DNA of 64,000 nt, from the NCBI GenBank assembly GCA_002211745.1, contig CP022114.1, positions 4,372,645-4,436,644 of the forward strand. Reading direction: 5' to 3'. Below, in pieces: positions 51,031-62,327 of this stretch; the stretch's first letter is position 1, and every line of letters starts with the position of its first letter. The notes beneath the pieces were generated by a model, which worked only from the letters and a program-made list of their open reading frames with translations, ran no database searches and was not told where the DNA came from. Position numbers and translations under genes: made by a program. This DNA comes from Kluyvera genomosp. 3 (GTDB lineage: Bacteria > Pseudomonadota > Gammaproteobacteria > Enterobacterales > Enterobacteriaceae).

Positions 51031-51164
51031 ACACTTCAAAAAAGTAAATTATTTGTTAATTACCATTAACAGAACAAGTTCAGGAGGGAGTAGGCGTCGC
51101 GCACCCGTTGAAGGCTATCGATTTTGTGGAAATTTTAACCCGCATCAGCCCATTTCCTGGCACA

Positions 51165-51180
51165 ATGTAAACGGTTCCAC
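51165..51180. promoter_or_regulatory. GalR/GalS-like operator between ytfQ and ppa
   Basis: ATGTAAACGGTTCCAC matches GTGTAANCGNTTNCAC at all but the first position, including the central CpG. It lies 224 bp upstream of ytfQ and 164 bp upstream of ppa in a 402-bp gap (50942-51343). ytfQ is a plausible target because it takes up a galactose derivative. Apart from this and the repeat at 51008, I see nothing else definite in the gap. Confidence 0.6.
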
Positions 51181-51343
51181 GATTTTATTCAGTATGCGGC
51201 TAACTTTATGGATTTTCCTGCCATAAGAAGGCACTGAAAAGACCGTGTTTCACGGCGGGAGATGTAAAACAGGCCAAGACTTTCGCGGCGAGTTGGCTAT
51301 AATACCGGGCACTGATTTGCCACACATTCTAAAGGAAACAGAC

Positions 51344-51870
51344 ATGAGCTTACTCAACGTCCCTGCGGGTAAAGATCTGCCGGAAGATATCTACGTAGTC
51401 ATCGAAATCCCGGCTAACGCAGATCCTATCAAATACGAAGTCGACAAAGAGAGCGGCGCGCTGTTCGTTGACCGTTTCATGTCCACCGCGATGTTCTATC
51501 CGTGCAACTACGGCTACATCAACCACACCCTGTCTCTGGACGGTGACCCGGTTGACGTACTGGTCCCGACCCGTACCCGCTGCAGCCGGGTTCTGTGATC
51601 CGTTGCCGTCCGGTTGGCGTTCTGAAAATGACCGACGAATCCGGTGAAGATGCGAAACTGGTTGCGGTACCGCACACCAAGCTGAGCAAAGAATACGATC
51701 ACATCAAAGATGTGAACGACCTGCCGGACCTGCTGAAAGCGCAGATCACCCACTTCTTCGAGCACTACAAAGACCTCGAAGCGGGTAAATGGGTTAAAGT
51801 TGACGGTTGGGACAACGCTGAAGCGGCTAAAGCTGAAATCATTGCTTCCTTCGAGCGTGCGAAGAAATAA
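51344..51870 (+). CDS. ppa: inorganic diphosphatase Ppa, frameshifted as given
   Basis: Essential family I pyrophosphatase that pulls biosynthetic reactions forward. It opens [20 protein letters not shown]. The metal-binding signature region [20 protein letters not shown] is interrupted by one missing C near 51576; repaired length is 175 residues, as in E. coli. [20 protein letters not shown] follows. A gene this essential is unlikely to be truly broken, which supports sequencing error as the cause. Confidence 0.94.
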
Positions 51871-51890
51871 GATTTCTTTTCGAGCGTTAA

Positions 51891-51920
51891 AAACACCGCC
51901 TCCGGGCGGTGTTTTTGTTT
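51891..51920 (+). terminator. Rho-independent terminator of ppa
   Basis: AAACACCGCC and GGCGGTGTTT pair around a 4-nt loop, followed by TTTTGTTT, 20 nt after the ppa stop. Confidence 0.88.
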
Positions 51921-51940
51921 ATAGGCCGCGCTGATAAAAA

Positions 51941-51966
51941 ACAACGCCACCCGAGGGTGGCGTTGT
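51941..51966 (-). terminator. Rho-independent terminator of tamA-tamB-ytfP
   Basis: On the minus strand ACAACGCCACC pairs with GGTGGCGTTGT and is followed by TTTTTTATC, directly after the ytfP stop. Confidence 0.85.
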
Positions 51967-51971
51967 CGTAT

Positions 51972-52316
51972 TCAATACTGGTCTTTATCCAACCAGTTGC
52001 CGCTTTCTATCAGCTTCAGCCCATCGACCGGGCGCTGATAGACGTACATCCAGGCGCTGCCATACGGCGTCTGAATGAGGTGACGTGCGTATTCGCCCGC
52101 TTTGGTACGCAGCGCATCCAGCTCGGCTAGCGTCGAGGCATCAATCCGATAGACTTCACCGTGTACCGTGCCATCGCCGGGCACCGCGCCTGGATAGTGG
52201 CCCAGGCTGTACAGTTGATAATCGGTCACGCTGTGATCGCCCAGCCACTGAGCGTTGGTCATCCAGTGGCTGTTGCCCTGTTTGCGCCGTAAACTGCCGT
52301 AAACAAATATTCGCAT
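51972..52316 (-). CDS. ytfP: YtfP, gamma-glutamylcyclotransferase-fold protein
   Basis: Small protein of the GGCT/AIG2 fold; its substrate is unknown. Intact, 114 residues, opening MRIFVYGSLRRKQGNSHWM, where VYGSLRRK is the family signature loop. GAVPGDGTVHGEVYRIDAST and a Glu near residue 70 fit the catalytic position. It starts 2 nt after the tamB stop, so it is in the tamAB operon. Confidence 0.92.
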   Translation of the reverse strand: MRIFVYGSLRRKQGNSHWMTNAQWLGDHSVTDYQLYSLGHYPGAVPGDGTVHGEVYRIDASTLAELDALRTKAGEYARHLIQTPYGSAWMYVYQRPVDGLKLIESGNWLDKDQY

Positions 52317-52318
52317 TG

Positions 52319-55300
52319 CTAAAACTCAAACTGATAGAGCAAATCGAGCGCCTGGTCTACGCCAGACACCGCTTCCAGATACAGCTTAGGCATCAGGCGA
52401 TAGCGTAACGTGAGCGTCGCTAACGAGTCAAAGATCCCAACGCCATATTTCACCTGCAGACCCGGCAATACGTATCCGCTGACCACCACCTGGGAAGAGT
52501 CGCCCACCCCCTGGGTATCCAGCGCCAGATTACTTACGCCAAACGTCTCGCCGATTTTACCCACAACCTGACCACTTTGTGCAACCCCATACCAATAAGC
52601 ATTGAGGTCATCGCTGCGCTGTCGCTCTGACCGCTGTCCAGTCCCTGTCCACGAACGAGGTAGGAGAGCGCTTCCTGCTGTGACATCGCCGGGTCGGAGA
52701 AGACTTCCGCCTTTGGCTGATCCGCCGAGCCGGTCACGCGAACGCCGGCGATCACATCGTTTTCGGTGGCATCCGGGTTACGAATCGCTTCGATATTCAG
52801 CAGCGGCTGATCCGGCGGGCCGGAGAACAGCAGCTCGCCTTTACGGACGATCAGATCCTGGCCGTAGGCGTGGAAGCGCCCTTCCGGAATATTGATCTGC
52901 CCGTTAAGCCCCAGCCCCTGTTTATCCTGCGCCACCTTCAGGTCGCCGGTCAGGCGCGCTTTCAGGCCAAACGCATCCAGACGAACGTTGTTGCCGACGT
53001 GGATAGTCAGGTTACTGTTGATCGGAATTGAAGCCGATTTGGTCTCTTTTGGCTGGAGATCGTTATTCAGCAGCACTTCGTCACTGGAAACGCCCACTGC
53101 GCTTTCTGGCACCTCTTTCACCACGATACGCGCCCACGGCACATCAACGCTCCCGTCAAGGGTAAACAGGCTCGGCGTGGCGTTAAACACAACGTCTGGC
53201 GAGACGTCGAGACGTACCATCGGCGGCACGGTAATTCGCACGCGAGAGCCTTTCGCCGCAATACGCGCGCGCCAGTTTTCAATCTGCCGCCAGTCAGCGT
53301 CGCCGTTCAGGCTGATCTGCCCCTGCGAGGTTCGCACCTCACCCTGCAACGTCGAGGTGGCGCCGTTGAAGTTCATTGTCAGCTGGCTTGGCTGCATGTC
53401 GAAGGGCATAAAGTTACCGTCAACGTCCAGGCCATTCAACTGAAGCTGGCCGAACATCAGCGGGCTCTGAAGATCGCCGCCGAGACGCAGATTCGCGTTC
53501 AGCTTGCCGTCCGCCTTTTCACCGCGCGAGAAGATCGGGTTCACCATCGCCAGCGAGAAGTTACGGATGTTGACGTTACCGCCGAGGTTACGTCGCCCCT
53601 GCGGGTCGGTCACCTGCACCTGTCCATCCAGTTGGCCGTTGTTGGTCAGGCGAATCAGCCAGCCCAATTCGGCGCGGTTGTTGTGCAGATCGGCGCTCAG
53701 ATTCAGCGTATCGAAAGCCACCGGCAGCGGCGCGTTGTTGACGATCTGGGTGACCTTAACGTTGCGTCCGGCGAGGGTGACTTTACCCTGTGGCAGCCCT
53801 TCCTTAGTGGTGTCCCAGGAGACATCCGCGTTGCCGCTAAACACGCCGCTAGCCTGAGTTTCCTCCGGCATAAACGGCTTGAGCATCGCCAGATCGAAAC
53901 GGTTGAGGTTCACCACCGCACGCCCTGCCGCGCCCGCGTCAATTGTCTGCGGTACGCACAGCTCGGCGTTCGGGTTCACCCAACAGTGTGGCCCGATGCT
54001 GATTTTCTGTTCCAGGTTACGGTAGTCCAGCGCGATATCACGGTTGATGGACCACGGGCCGACCGGCGTCTGGAAGCGGGTATTGCTTAGCGCCCCCTTC
54101 CAGCGTTCTTCTTTGCGGTCAAAGCTCCCCGCCAGCGCCAGCTGGCCAGAGACCGGCTCGCCCTGAATTTGCAGCTGTAGCGAGTGCTGCTTTTCGTTGC
54201 CTTTCGCCGCCAGATGCACCAGCCCGATATTCACATCCGGCTGCACGATACGCTCAACGCGCACGTCGAGATTACCGCCAATCTGATCGGTAGATTTCAC
54301 GTCGCCGTCGACGCGCACCTGGCCAATCGACAGCTCCTGCCAGCGCAGACCACGTGCGGTGATGTCCGCCAGCAGCTGCGGCGCATCGACCGTACCGCGA
54401 ATCTTCACCAGCCCTTTCGCCGTGCCGCCTAATCCCGGCAGCATGTTGTCGAGCTTCGGCGCGTCGATATTGGCATCGAGCTCCAGGTCTTTCACCCCCA
54501 GTTCGCCCTTCACGTCGGCGGTGTTATTGCCCAGCGCCACGTGCAGCCCCGGAATGGTCCATTGCAGATAGCTGTTACCGCGCAGAGAGCCATCGACTTT
54601 CACTTTATTTTGCTTCACGTTACCGCTGATTTTCATCTCCGGTACGTTCATCTGCCAGCTACCGCCGTACAGGCTGCCGTTAGTTTTGATCAGGCCATCG
54701 AGCTTCGACGGCCAGTCCGGCGCCAGCTTCACGGTGTTGATGCCATGCAGCGCCAGCTCGCCGCGCCAGCTGATCGCCTGCTGCCAGTCGAGCAGCGCGG
54801 TCAACTCCGTTTTGCCTTCCAGCGCCGCGACGGTGAGCTTGTCGAGGTTCACCTGCCGCTCGTTACCTTTGGCGTCGAGGGTGATATCCGCTGGCGGCAC
54901 GTCCTGCCCTTTCACCGCGGTGCGGAACGACAGGGTGTAGTCGGTCATCTTACCGCCGAGCTTCAGCTTCAGGTCATCGGCCTGGAACTGTTTCTCGCCG
55001 GTAAACGGCCAATAGAGCTGCTTGCTGTTCACCTCAAGGTTGAACGGTAGCCCGGCTTCCGCCAGTTGCGCCTGCGCGCGAATGCCCATATCCACCGGGC
55101 CGGAAAGGTTAACCCCACTTCCAGTTGCTTGCGCACCGCGCCGCCCACCTTCAGCTTCACCTTTTCGCCCTTCAGCGGGTCGATATTCAGGGTGCTGTTG
55201 AGCGTGAGGTCTACCGGCCAGTCGTTGATCAGCGTCGCGGTACCGCTGGCGTTCACCGTGCCCTGGCTGGAGTCGATGTCCAGCGCGTCGAGCTTCATGT

Positions 55301-56093
55301 TGCCGTCGATGCTGCTGACCTTCAGCAGCATCTTATACACCGTCAGGTCGGTATCGCCGGTAATACGCAACTGCTCGCCGCTAAAGGATTCGATATTCAG
55401 GTTCAGCGGCAGATGCACATCGGTCATCTCCGGCAGCACCGGTTTCGAGAACAGCTCGGTCATGGTTTCGCCGAGCGGTTTTTCCTGCGGCTGCGGGTTA
55501 TCTATCTTCGGCTCCACCACCTCTTTCTGCGCCACGTCGGCGACTTTCGGCAAAGCGATGAGCAGGCCTTGCAGCGTGGTTGGCGTCAGCGTCAGGTTCT
55601 TTTCCTGCCACGTCAGGCCGCTGCTGAAGTCCATCACCGACACCGTGGTGTCATCAATCTTGATATTGACGTTGTTGAGCGCGAACCGCTTCAAAGTGAT
55701 TGGATACGGCGTCGAGAGATTCAGCGGCCCGCTGTCCTCTTCCTCCACCGGCGCGGCAGGCGGCATTTTGCTGCTGTCGATTGCCACGTTGATGTTGCTG
55801 AGCGCGACATCGTTAACGCACACGCTGCTGTGCCACAGGCAATTGAGCTCCACCGCCAGATGAAGTTCACCGGCATCCACCGCCACGCCCGGCTGGGTGT
55901 AGCGGACGTTTTTCAGCGACAGATCGCGCCAGCCACCGGTGACCTGGCCTATCTCCAGCCCCGGAACCCAGCGGTTCGCCGCGTTAAACAGCAGATGCAG
56001 CCCCGTGGTGGTGCCAATCAGAAATCCCACGATGCCCAGCAGCAGCACGACAAAAATCAGTACGCCGAGGCTTATTTTTTTCCATAACGTCAT
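52319..56093 (-). CDS. tamB: translocation and assembly module protein TamB, frameshifted as given
   Basis: Very long inner-membrane-anchored periplasmic protein that spans to TamA and helps lipid transport and outer-membrane biogenesis. An N-terminal signal anchor ([20 protein letters not shown]) is followed by a long repetitive beta-rich region, ending in the conserved DUF490 domain ([20 protein letters not shown] and the final [20 protein letters not shown]). One G is missing from GGGGG runs near 55112 and 52592; the repaired protein is 1258 residues, as in E. coli. It overlaps the tamA stop by 4 nt. Confidence 0.94.
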
Positions 56094-57820
56094 AGCTCAG
56101 GCCCCAGACCGATGTAAAACTGTAATCCGTGTTCATCTTTGTCGCCCACCGGGACGGCAAAGTCGAGCTTGATGGGCCCCACTGGCGACTGCCAGCGCAC
56201 GCCAACCCCCGCGCCGGTTTTCCAGTCGCTCTGGCGAATATCGCTGACCGCTTCCCCGCCGTCCATGAACACGGCGCCCCACCATTTTCCCGTCACGTTG
56301 TACTGATATTCCAGCGAGCCGGTGGCCAGTTTTGATGCCCCGATGAGCTTGCCTTTGCTGTCTTCCGGGGAAATTGACTTGTACTTGTAGCCGCGAATAC
56401 TGCGGTCGCCGCCGGCGAAGAAACGCAGGTCAGGTGGTACGCGGTCAAAGTCACCGGTTTCAATCCAGCCGAGGTTGCCACGAATCACAAAGCGATGGCG
56501 ATCGTAAAGGGTACGAATCCAGACGTTTTGCGCCTGAAACACCGAGAAGTCGACATCCGAACCCCAGGCGGTATTCGAGTAATCGATCGAGTAGCGCTGA
56601 GAGTCACCCCAGGTTGGCATCAGGCCGCCGCGTGAGCGGGTACGGCTGATAGAGACCCCCGGATAAAACAGCATGGTGGTGTTGGTGACATCGGCCTGCG
56701 TAAAGTGGTCAAGACTCCAGCGCAGGTTAATCGCTCGCTGCCAGCCGCTGGAAAGATCCAGAAACGTGACACCGCAAGCGTGGTGGAGTCGGCTTTGGTG
56801 TCGTTGAGGTCGGTACTTTTAAAACCACCCTGCACCAGATAATACTGCTCAAGCGGGTTTTTTAGCAGCGGCATCTTATAGCTGAAGTCCAGCTGCTGTT
56901 CCGGCGCCGAAACGCTGAGGCTGGTCGTCAGGCTGTGACCGTAAGAGTTCACCCACGGTTTTTTCCATGACGCTTTCACCCGCGGCCAACGTCGGTGGAG
57001 TAACCTCCCCCAGTTCTACGGTATTTTCGCTGCGCGGCGATACCACACCATGCAGCGGTAAGACCTTAGTTTTCCGTGATTTATCAAACTCCGGTGCCAC
57101 AACCACCGAGTTAAACCAACCGGTGGCGGACAGCCGACGGTTCAATTCCGCCAGATCGCTGGATTGGTAATAGTCGCCCTTTTTGAACGGCACCAGATGT
57201 TGCAAATACTCTTCGCGAATCTGCGAGCCTTCGAAGGTGACGTCACCAAAGCGGTAGCGCTCGCCGCTGTCATAGTCGATATCCCAGAACGCCTGATGAC
57301 GATCGACCGCCACGCCAAGCTGGCTCTTTTTGAACTCGCTATCGAAATAACCCTTACGCAGCGCCACGCTGGTTAACGACCCTTTGAAATGATCGTAATC
57401 GCCATGGTTGAGCACCGTGCCAATTTTGGGTCGGGTTTTCAGCAGATCCAGATAGTCGCGGTCGGTACGCGCCCCGCCGCGCAGGATCACATCGGTGCCA
57501 CCAATACGCACCGGTTCACCCGGCGTCACCTTGGCCAGCAGCACCTGACGCCCCTTGGCCGGCGGCGGCTTAAGTTCAAAATCGATGGTCGGTTCGTAAT
57601 AGCCGAGGGCTTTCAACCCTTCGCGAATGGCATCATCCACGCGTGCGCGAAAGCGACGATCCGGCGATACTTCGTCGCTGTCGATGGTCGATAGCTGGGC
57701 TCGAACGTTTTTTTGTAGTTCGCCTGAGAGCCCTTCAACCTGTAGTCGGATGTTTGCTGCACTGGCAACACCGCTGGTCAGCAATAAGCTCACCACACAT
57801 AACTGGCGGATTTGTCGCAC
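56090..57820 (-). CDS. tamA: translocation and assembly module outer-membrane protein TamA, frameshifted as given
   Basis: Omp85-family outer-membrane barrel with three POTRA domains. The start is the GTG at 57820 (after AGGAG), giving [20 protein letters not shown] as signal peptide. POTRA regions include [20 protein letters not shown]. Barrel features include [19 protein letters not shown], the Omp85 L6 motif with RGY, and the end [15 protein letters not shown]. Three losses (G and C near 57013 and 56987, G near 56760) break the frame; repaired length is 577, as in E. coli. Divergent from msrA. Confidence 0.93.
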
Positions 57821-58090
57821 GTTTTCTCCTGAATATCCTTGTTTCCACCCCAAAAGGGAAACGAAAGTCCGCTCCGCGGCCATGACTGCGTTTTAGCCTT
57901 TTTCACGCCCTGATGGCGCGCGGCATTCAACGTCAGCTTAAAAAACCCACTCTTTGTCGGGTTGAAATAAAGACAGAGCCCCAAATTATTCTTATGTTTA
58001 AATTTAGACGTATTCGGCGTGGTTATTGTGTTAAAAGACACGCCCGGTTACAACCTTAACGGAAATTACTGTTCCCCGGAGGCGGTCCCT

Positions 58091-58732
58091 ATGAGCTTGT
58101 TCGACAAAAAACATATTGTATCTCAATCGGATGCATTACCCGGAAGAAATACACCCATGCCGGTTGCAACGCTCAATGTTGTGACAGAACACTCAATGAC
58201 CCACGTGCCGGAAGGCATGGAGGTCGCGCTGTTTGCGATGGGCTGTTTCTGGGCGTGGAGCGGCTGTACTGGCAACTTCCCGGCGTTTACAGCACCGCGG
58301 CGGGCTACACCGGCGGCTATACGCCGAACCCCACCTACCGGGAAGTCTGTAGCGGGCAGACCGGGCACGCGGAAGCGGTACGTGTGGTGTATGACCCGGC
58401 GGTGATTAGCTATGGCGAACTGCTCAAAGTGTTCTGGGAGAATCATGACCCGGCGCAGGGCATGCGTCAGGGCAACGATCACGGCACGCAGTATCGCTCG
58501 GCAATCTATCCGCTGACCCAGAACAGGAGCAGGAAGCGCACGCCAGCCTGCAACAGTTCCAGGAAGCCATGCGCAGCGCGGGCGACGCACGTGATATCAC
58601 GACCGAAATCGCCCTCGCGAAGCCGTTCTACTACGCGGAAGATGAACACCAGCAGTATCTGCATAAAAACCCGTACGGCTACTGCGGCATCGGGGAATTG
58701 GCGTGTGCCTGCCGCCGCAGCTGCAGGGCTAA
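58091..58732 (+). CDS. msrA: peptide-methionine (S)-S-oxide reductase MsrA, frameshifted as given
   Basis: Repairs oxidised methionine residues. The catalytic motif [20 protein letters not shown] is visible once a G missing near 58250 is restored. Substrate-site blocks are [18 protein letters not shown] and [12 protein letters not shown], and the C-terminal resolving region ends [19 protein letters not shown]. Two more losses (near 58518 and 58697) break the frame; repaired length is 214. The stop overlaps the convergent LacI-type gene by 4 nt. Confidence 0.92.
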
Positions 58733-59785
58733 CCGTCCAACGCCAGACGCGCCGCATGGCGCGTCGCGTTTGCAACCGTGCCAAAATCCATCACTTTGCC
58801 CTGTAATAACAGGTTGTAGACCGGCGACTGCGGGCGGTTGAGGCGGGTTTGCAGCAGATGTACGGCTTCAATGCCCAGATCGCGGCAGGGCACGAGAATG
58901 CCAGTGACCGGCGCGGTCAGGCTGCTTTCCAGATTCCACGTAAAATCGGTGGTAATCAGAGAGATATCTTCGGGGACGCGCAGCCCGTGGCGTCGCAGCG
59001 CCTTCATCACCCCTCAGTCATGCTGGTGCTGTTGGGGAAGATAACATCGGGCCACTGCGCGCGATCGTGGGTCGTCAGCCAGGTGTCCAGCGCCCGCTCC
59101 GCCTCTTCCGCCGTAAACCACTCGGTGACCAGCAGGTCATGCTGAGGGTTGAAGGGAACATGGTGATAGCGATAGGCCTCTTTAATCCCGTCCAGCCGGG
59201 CATAGAGCGTTTCCCGACGCAGGCAGGTCATCGTCAGAACCCGCCGATGACCTTGCTCAAATAGATAGCGCATCGCGGTAAAGCCAATCGCCCGGTGGTC
59301 GGGCGACACGCAGTCCAGCGACATCTCTCGGTCGATGGAGTTGATCAGCACGCAAGGCTTATTCAGCGTGCTGGCCAGTTTAAGGATCATGGGATCATCC
59401 GTGCCGATAATGATCACTGCGTTGATGCTCTTGTGGCTGGCTTTTTCGAGGAATAATTTAACGTCGGCGTGCTGCTCCTCCAGCGCACAGTGGCTGATCC
59501 ACACATCATGCGGCGCGCTGGCTTCGGCAATCCCCTTCGTGACTTCCAGATAAAAGGTATCGCCCCGCCCTGAAAGGTGCGCTCCGGCGCGAATACCGCA
59601 ATGCCGTTAATCAGCAGCCGTCCGTTAGCCAGCGAGTCCAGCACCCCGAGCTGGCGGGCGCATTTCACAATCGCCTCTCGCGCTTTTTCACTGGTGTAGG
59701 ATTTACCGCTCAGCACCCGGGAAACGGTACTGATGGAGTAGCCGGTACGGGCGGCAATTTCATCCATTTTGAGCTTACCTGGCAT
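58729..59785 (-). CDS. LacI family transcriptional regulator, frameshifted as given
   Basis: Probable regulator of the divergent Gfo/Idh genes. The helix-turn-helix is [20 protein letters not shown] from residue 7, followed by a periplasmic-binding-protein-like effector domain with [18 protein letters not shown] and [20 protein letters not shown]. Losses of G near 59565 and 59013 break the frame; repaired length is 352. The start at 59785 ([12 protein letters not shown]) is the natural LacI start, although the frame stays open upstream to 59872. The effector is unknown. Its stop overlaps msrA by 4 nt on the opposite strand. Confidence 0.85.
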
Positions 59786-59974
59786 TGTGTGACCTCGCTC
59801 GCAATCATATTTTGCAAATTTTTGCAGATGCAGTTCGCTGATTTTAAAACCCATTTTCAGTTTTCCGCGCATATTCCTTTTCTACCTGCGAGCATTCTCA
59901 CAAATTCCGTTTGTCCACCTTCGCCCGCTTCCCTATTTTCAGATTTCAGTCATTTCTATTACGTAAGGTGCAAC
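59786..59974. promoter_or_regulatory. divergent promoter region of the LacI regulator and the Gfo/Idh operon
   Basis: A 189-bp A/T-rich gap. A repeated TTTTGCA(A/G)AT appears at 59810-59819 and 59819-59828, the first copy holding the 8-bp palindrome TTTGCAAA. It could be part of an operator. No clear -10/-35 pair was assigned. Confidence 0.35.
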
Positions 59975-61127
59975 ATGGATAAGGTGCGTTTTGGCATTAT
60001 CGGCGTGGGCAATATCGGACCGTCCACGCCCGATACCTACTGGCGGGTACGGTAAAAGAAGCCTGCCTGACGGCAGTGTGTGACAACAATCCCGACAAAC
60101 ATTCCGCCATTCGCCAGGTGGTCGGCAATGACGTCACCCTCTTCAGCGATGCCGAAGAGATGCTGAAAAGCGGGCTGATTGACGCGGTCATCGTCTCCAC
60201 GCCGCACTATGACCATCCAGGTCTCTCCATGCTGGCCATGCGTCACGGCATTCACACCCTGTGTGAGAAACCGGCAGGCGTCTACACCGCGCAGGTGCGC
60301 GAGATGAACGAATTTGCTCGCGGCTGCAATGTGGTGTTCGGCATGATGTTCAATCAGCGCCCTAACCCGCTGTATCAAAAAGTGAAAGATCTGATCGACA
60401 GCGGCGAGCTGGGCGAACTGCGTCGTTCCAACTGGATCATTACCAACTGGTATCGCTCACAGAGCTACTACAACTCCGGCGGCTGGCGCGCCACCTGGAA
60501 AGGCGAAGGCGGCGGCGTGCTGCTCAACCAGGACCCGCACCAGCTCGACCTGTGGCAGTGGCTGGTCGGTATGCCGGTGCGCATGCGCGCCTTCTGTCAG
60601 TTCGGCAAGCATCGCGATATTGAAGTGGAAAATGAAGTCACCGCCTACGCCGAATACGCCAACGGCGCGACCGGCGTCTTTATCACTACTACCGCCGAAG
60701 CGCCGGGACCAACCGGCTGGAGATCGCCGGCGATCGCGGCAAAGTGGTGGTGGAAGACGGCAAGCTGCGCTTCTGGCGGCTGCGCGAATCAGAAACCGAA
60801 TTTAACGCCCGCTGGGAAAACGGCTTTGGCGAGCCGGAGTGCTGGGAAGTGACCATTCCGGTCGCCCCGGAGTGCAGCGATCACCATGTGATCACCGCCA
60901 ACTTTGCCGCCGCCGTGCTGCACGGCAAACCGCTGCTCGCGCCGGGCACCGACGGCATCCACGGCCTGACGCTCTCTAACGCCATGCATTTGTCCACCTG
61001 GACCGATGATTGGGTTGACCTGCCGTTCGACGAGGCGCTGTTTAAAAAGCTGCTCGATGAGCGCATCGCCACCTCCATCGATAAACAGGTGGTCAGTAAA
61101 ACGCTCGATGCCTCCGGCACCTGGTAA
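59975..61127 (+). CDS. Gfo/Idh/MocA family oxidoreductase (1 of 4), frameshifted as given
   Basis: NAD(P)-dependent sugar-type oxidoreductase. The Rossmann fold is FGIIGVGNIGTVHARYLLAG once a C missing near 60016 is restored. The dinucleotide-fold lysine lies in HTLCEKPAGVY. The second domain contains GGWRATWKGEGGGVLLNQDP and HQLDLWQWLVGMP, with the His typical of the catalytic site. A G missing near 60710 breaks it again; repaired length is 384. First gene of a tandem array, 20 nt before the next. The substrate is unknown. Confidence 0.86.
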
Positions 61128-61146
61128 TCCACAGCAGGAGAACACC

Positions 61147-62325
61147 ATGTTACGCATTGCGATTGTGGGAACCGGCAACATCTCCCACAGCCATATTCAG
61201 GGCTATCAGCAATTTGCCGACCGCTGCCAGATTGTGGCGCTGGTCGATATCTACCCGGAAAAGGCGCAGGAAAAGAAAGTGCGCTACGGGCTGACGCACG
61301 CCACCGTGTTCAGCAGCCATCAGGCGCTGCTGGAGTCCGGCCTTGAAGTGGATATCGTCGACGTCTGTACGCCGCCGTACGTGCACGCCGAAATCAGCAT
61401 CGACGCGCTCAACGCCGGGAAACACGTGCTGTGCGAGAAGCCGATGGCGGCCTCGCTGGAAGAGTGCGACGCGATGATCGCCGCCCAGCGTGCCAGCGGC
61501 AAAATCCTCTCCATTATCGCCCAAAACCGCTTTACCGACGCCTTCTGGCGCTTAAAGCAGGTCGTCGATTCCGGCGAACTGGGGAAAATCTGTCACGCGC
61601 AGGTGGACTCCTTCTGGTGGCGCGGCCACTGCTACTACGACCTGTGGTGGCGCGGCACGTGGGAGAAAGAAGGCGGCGGCTGCACGCTTAACCATGCGGT
61701 GCACCACATTGACGCCATCCAGTGGATGCTCGGCTTCCCGAAAGAGGTGGTGGCGATGATGACGAACGTCGCCCACGATAACGCCGAAGTGGAAGATCTT
61801 TCCGCCGCCATATTCCGCTACGACAGCGGCGCGCTGACGCAATTGACCGCCTCGGTAGTCCATCACGGTGAAGACCAGAAAATCGTGATTCAGGGCGATA
61901 AAGCGCGCATCTCCGCACCGTGGGACGTGTGGGCCAGCGTCTCCGCCGACAACGGATTCCCGCAAGAGCAACACGATAGTGAACGTGAAGCGCGGCTGGA
62001 TGCGCTGTTCCGCCATACGCCGCCGCTGAAATACACGCTACACGCCGGGCAGATTAACGACCTGCTCAATGCCGTTGAACAGCACGGTGAGCCGCTGATT
62101 GATGGCGTACAGGGCAAACGCTCGCTGGAGCTGATCACCGCGATTTATCAATCGTCAATTACCGGACGGGTGGTGACGCTTCCCGTCAGCCCGGATGAGC
62201 CCTGGTACAAAACCGGCGGCCTGGTTTCCCTCGCCCCGCACTTCTACGAAAAGGCCGCCTCGGTGGAGAACTTCTCGGAAGTGGGCGCAATTCCGTTGGG
62301 CAAAAATTTGGACAAAGGAGCATAA
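61147..62325 (+). CDS. Gfo/Idh/MocA family oxidoreductase (2 of 4)
   Basis: Intact, 392 residues, opening MLRIAIVGTGNISHSHIQGY with the GxGxxx Rossmann motif. The catalytic-lysine motif is GKHVLCEKPMAASLEE. The second-domain stretch WWRGTWEKEGGGCTLNHAVH then HIDAIQWMLGF is a clear relative of gene 1. It is preceded by an AGGAG ribosome site and ends 2 nt before gene 3, so the genes are coupled. Confidence 0.9.
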   Translation: MLRIAIVGTGNISHSHIQGYQQFADRCQIVALVDIYPEKAQEKKVRYGLTHATVFSSHQALLESGLEVDIVDVCTPPYVHAEISIDALNAGKHVLCEKPMAASLEECDAMIAAQRASGKILSIIAQNRFTDAFWRLKQVVDSGELGKICHAQVDSFWWRGHCYYDLWWRGTWEKEGGGCTLNHAVHHIDAIQWMLGFPKEVVAMMTNVAHDNAEVEDLSAAIFRYDSGALTQLTASVVHHGEDQKIVIQGDKARISAPWDVWASVSADNGFPQEQHDSEREARLDALFRHTPPLKYTLHAGQINDLLNAVEQHGEPLIDGVQGKRSLELITAIYQSSITGRVVTLPVSPDEPWYKTGGLVSLAPHFYEKAASVENFSEVGAIPLGKNLDKGA

Positions 62326-62327
62326 GC

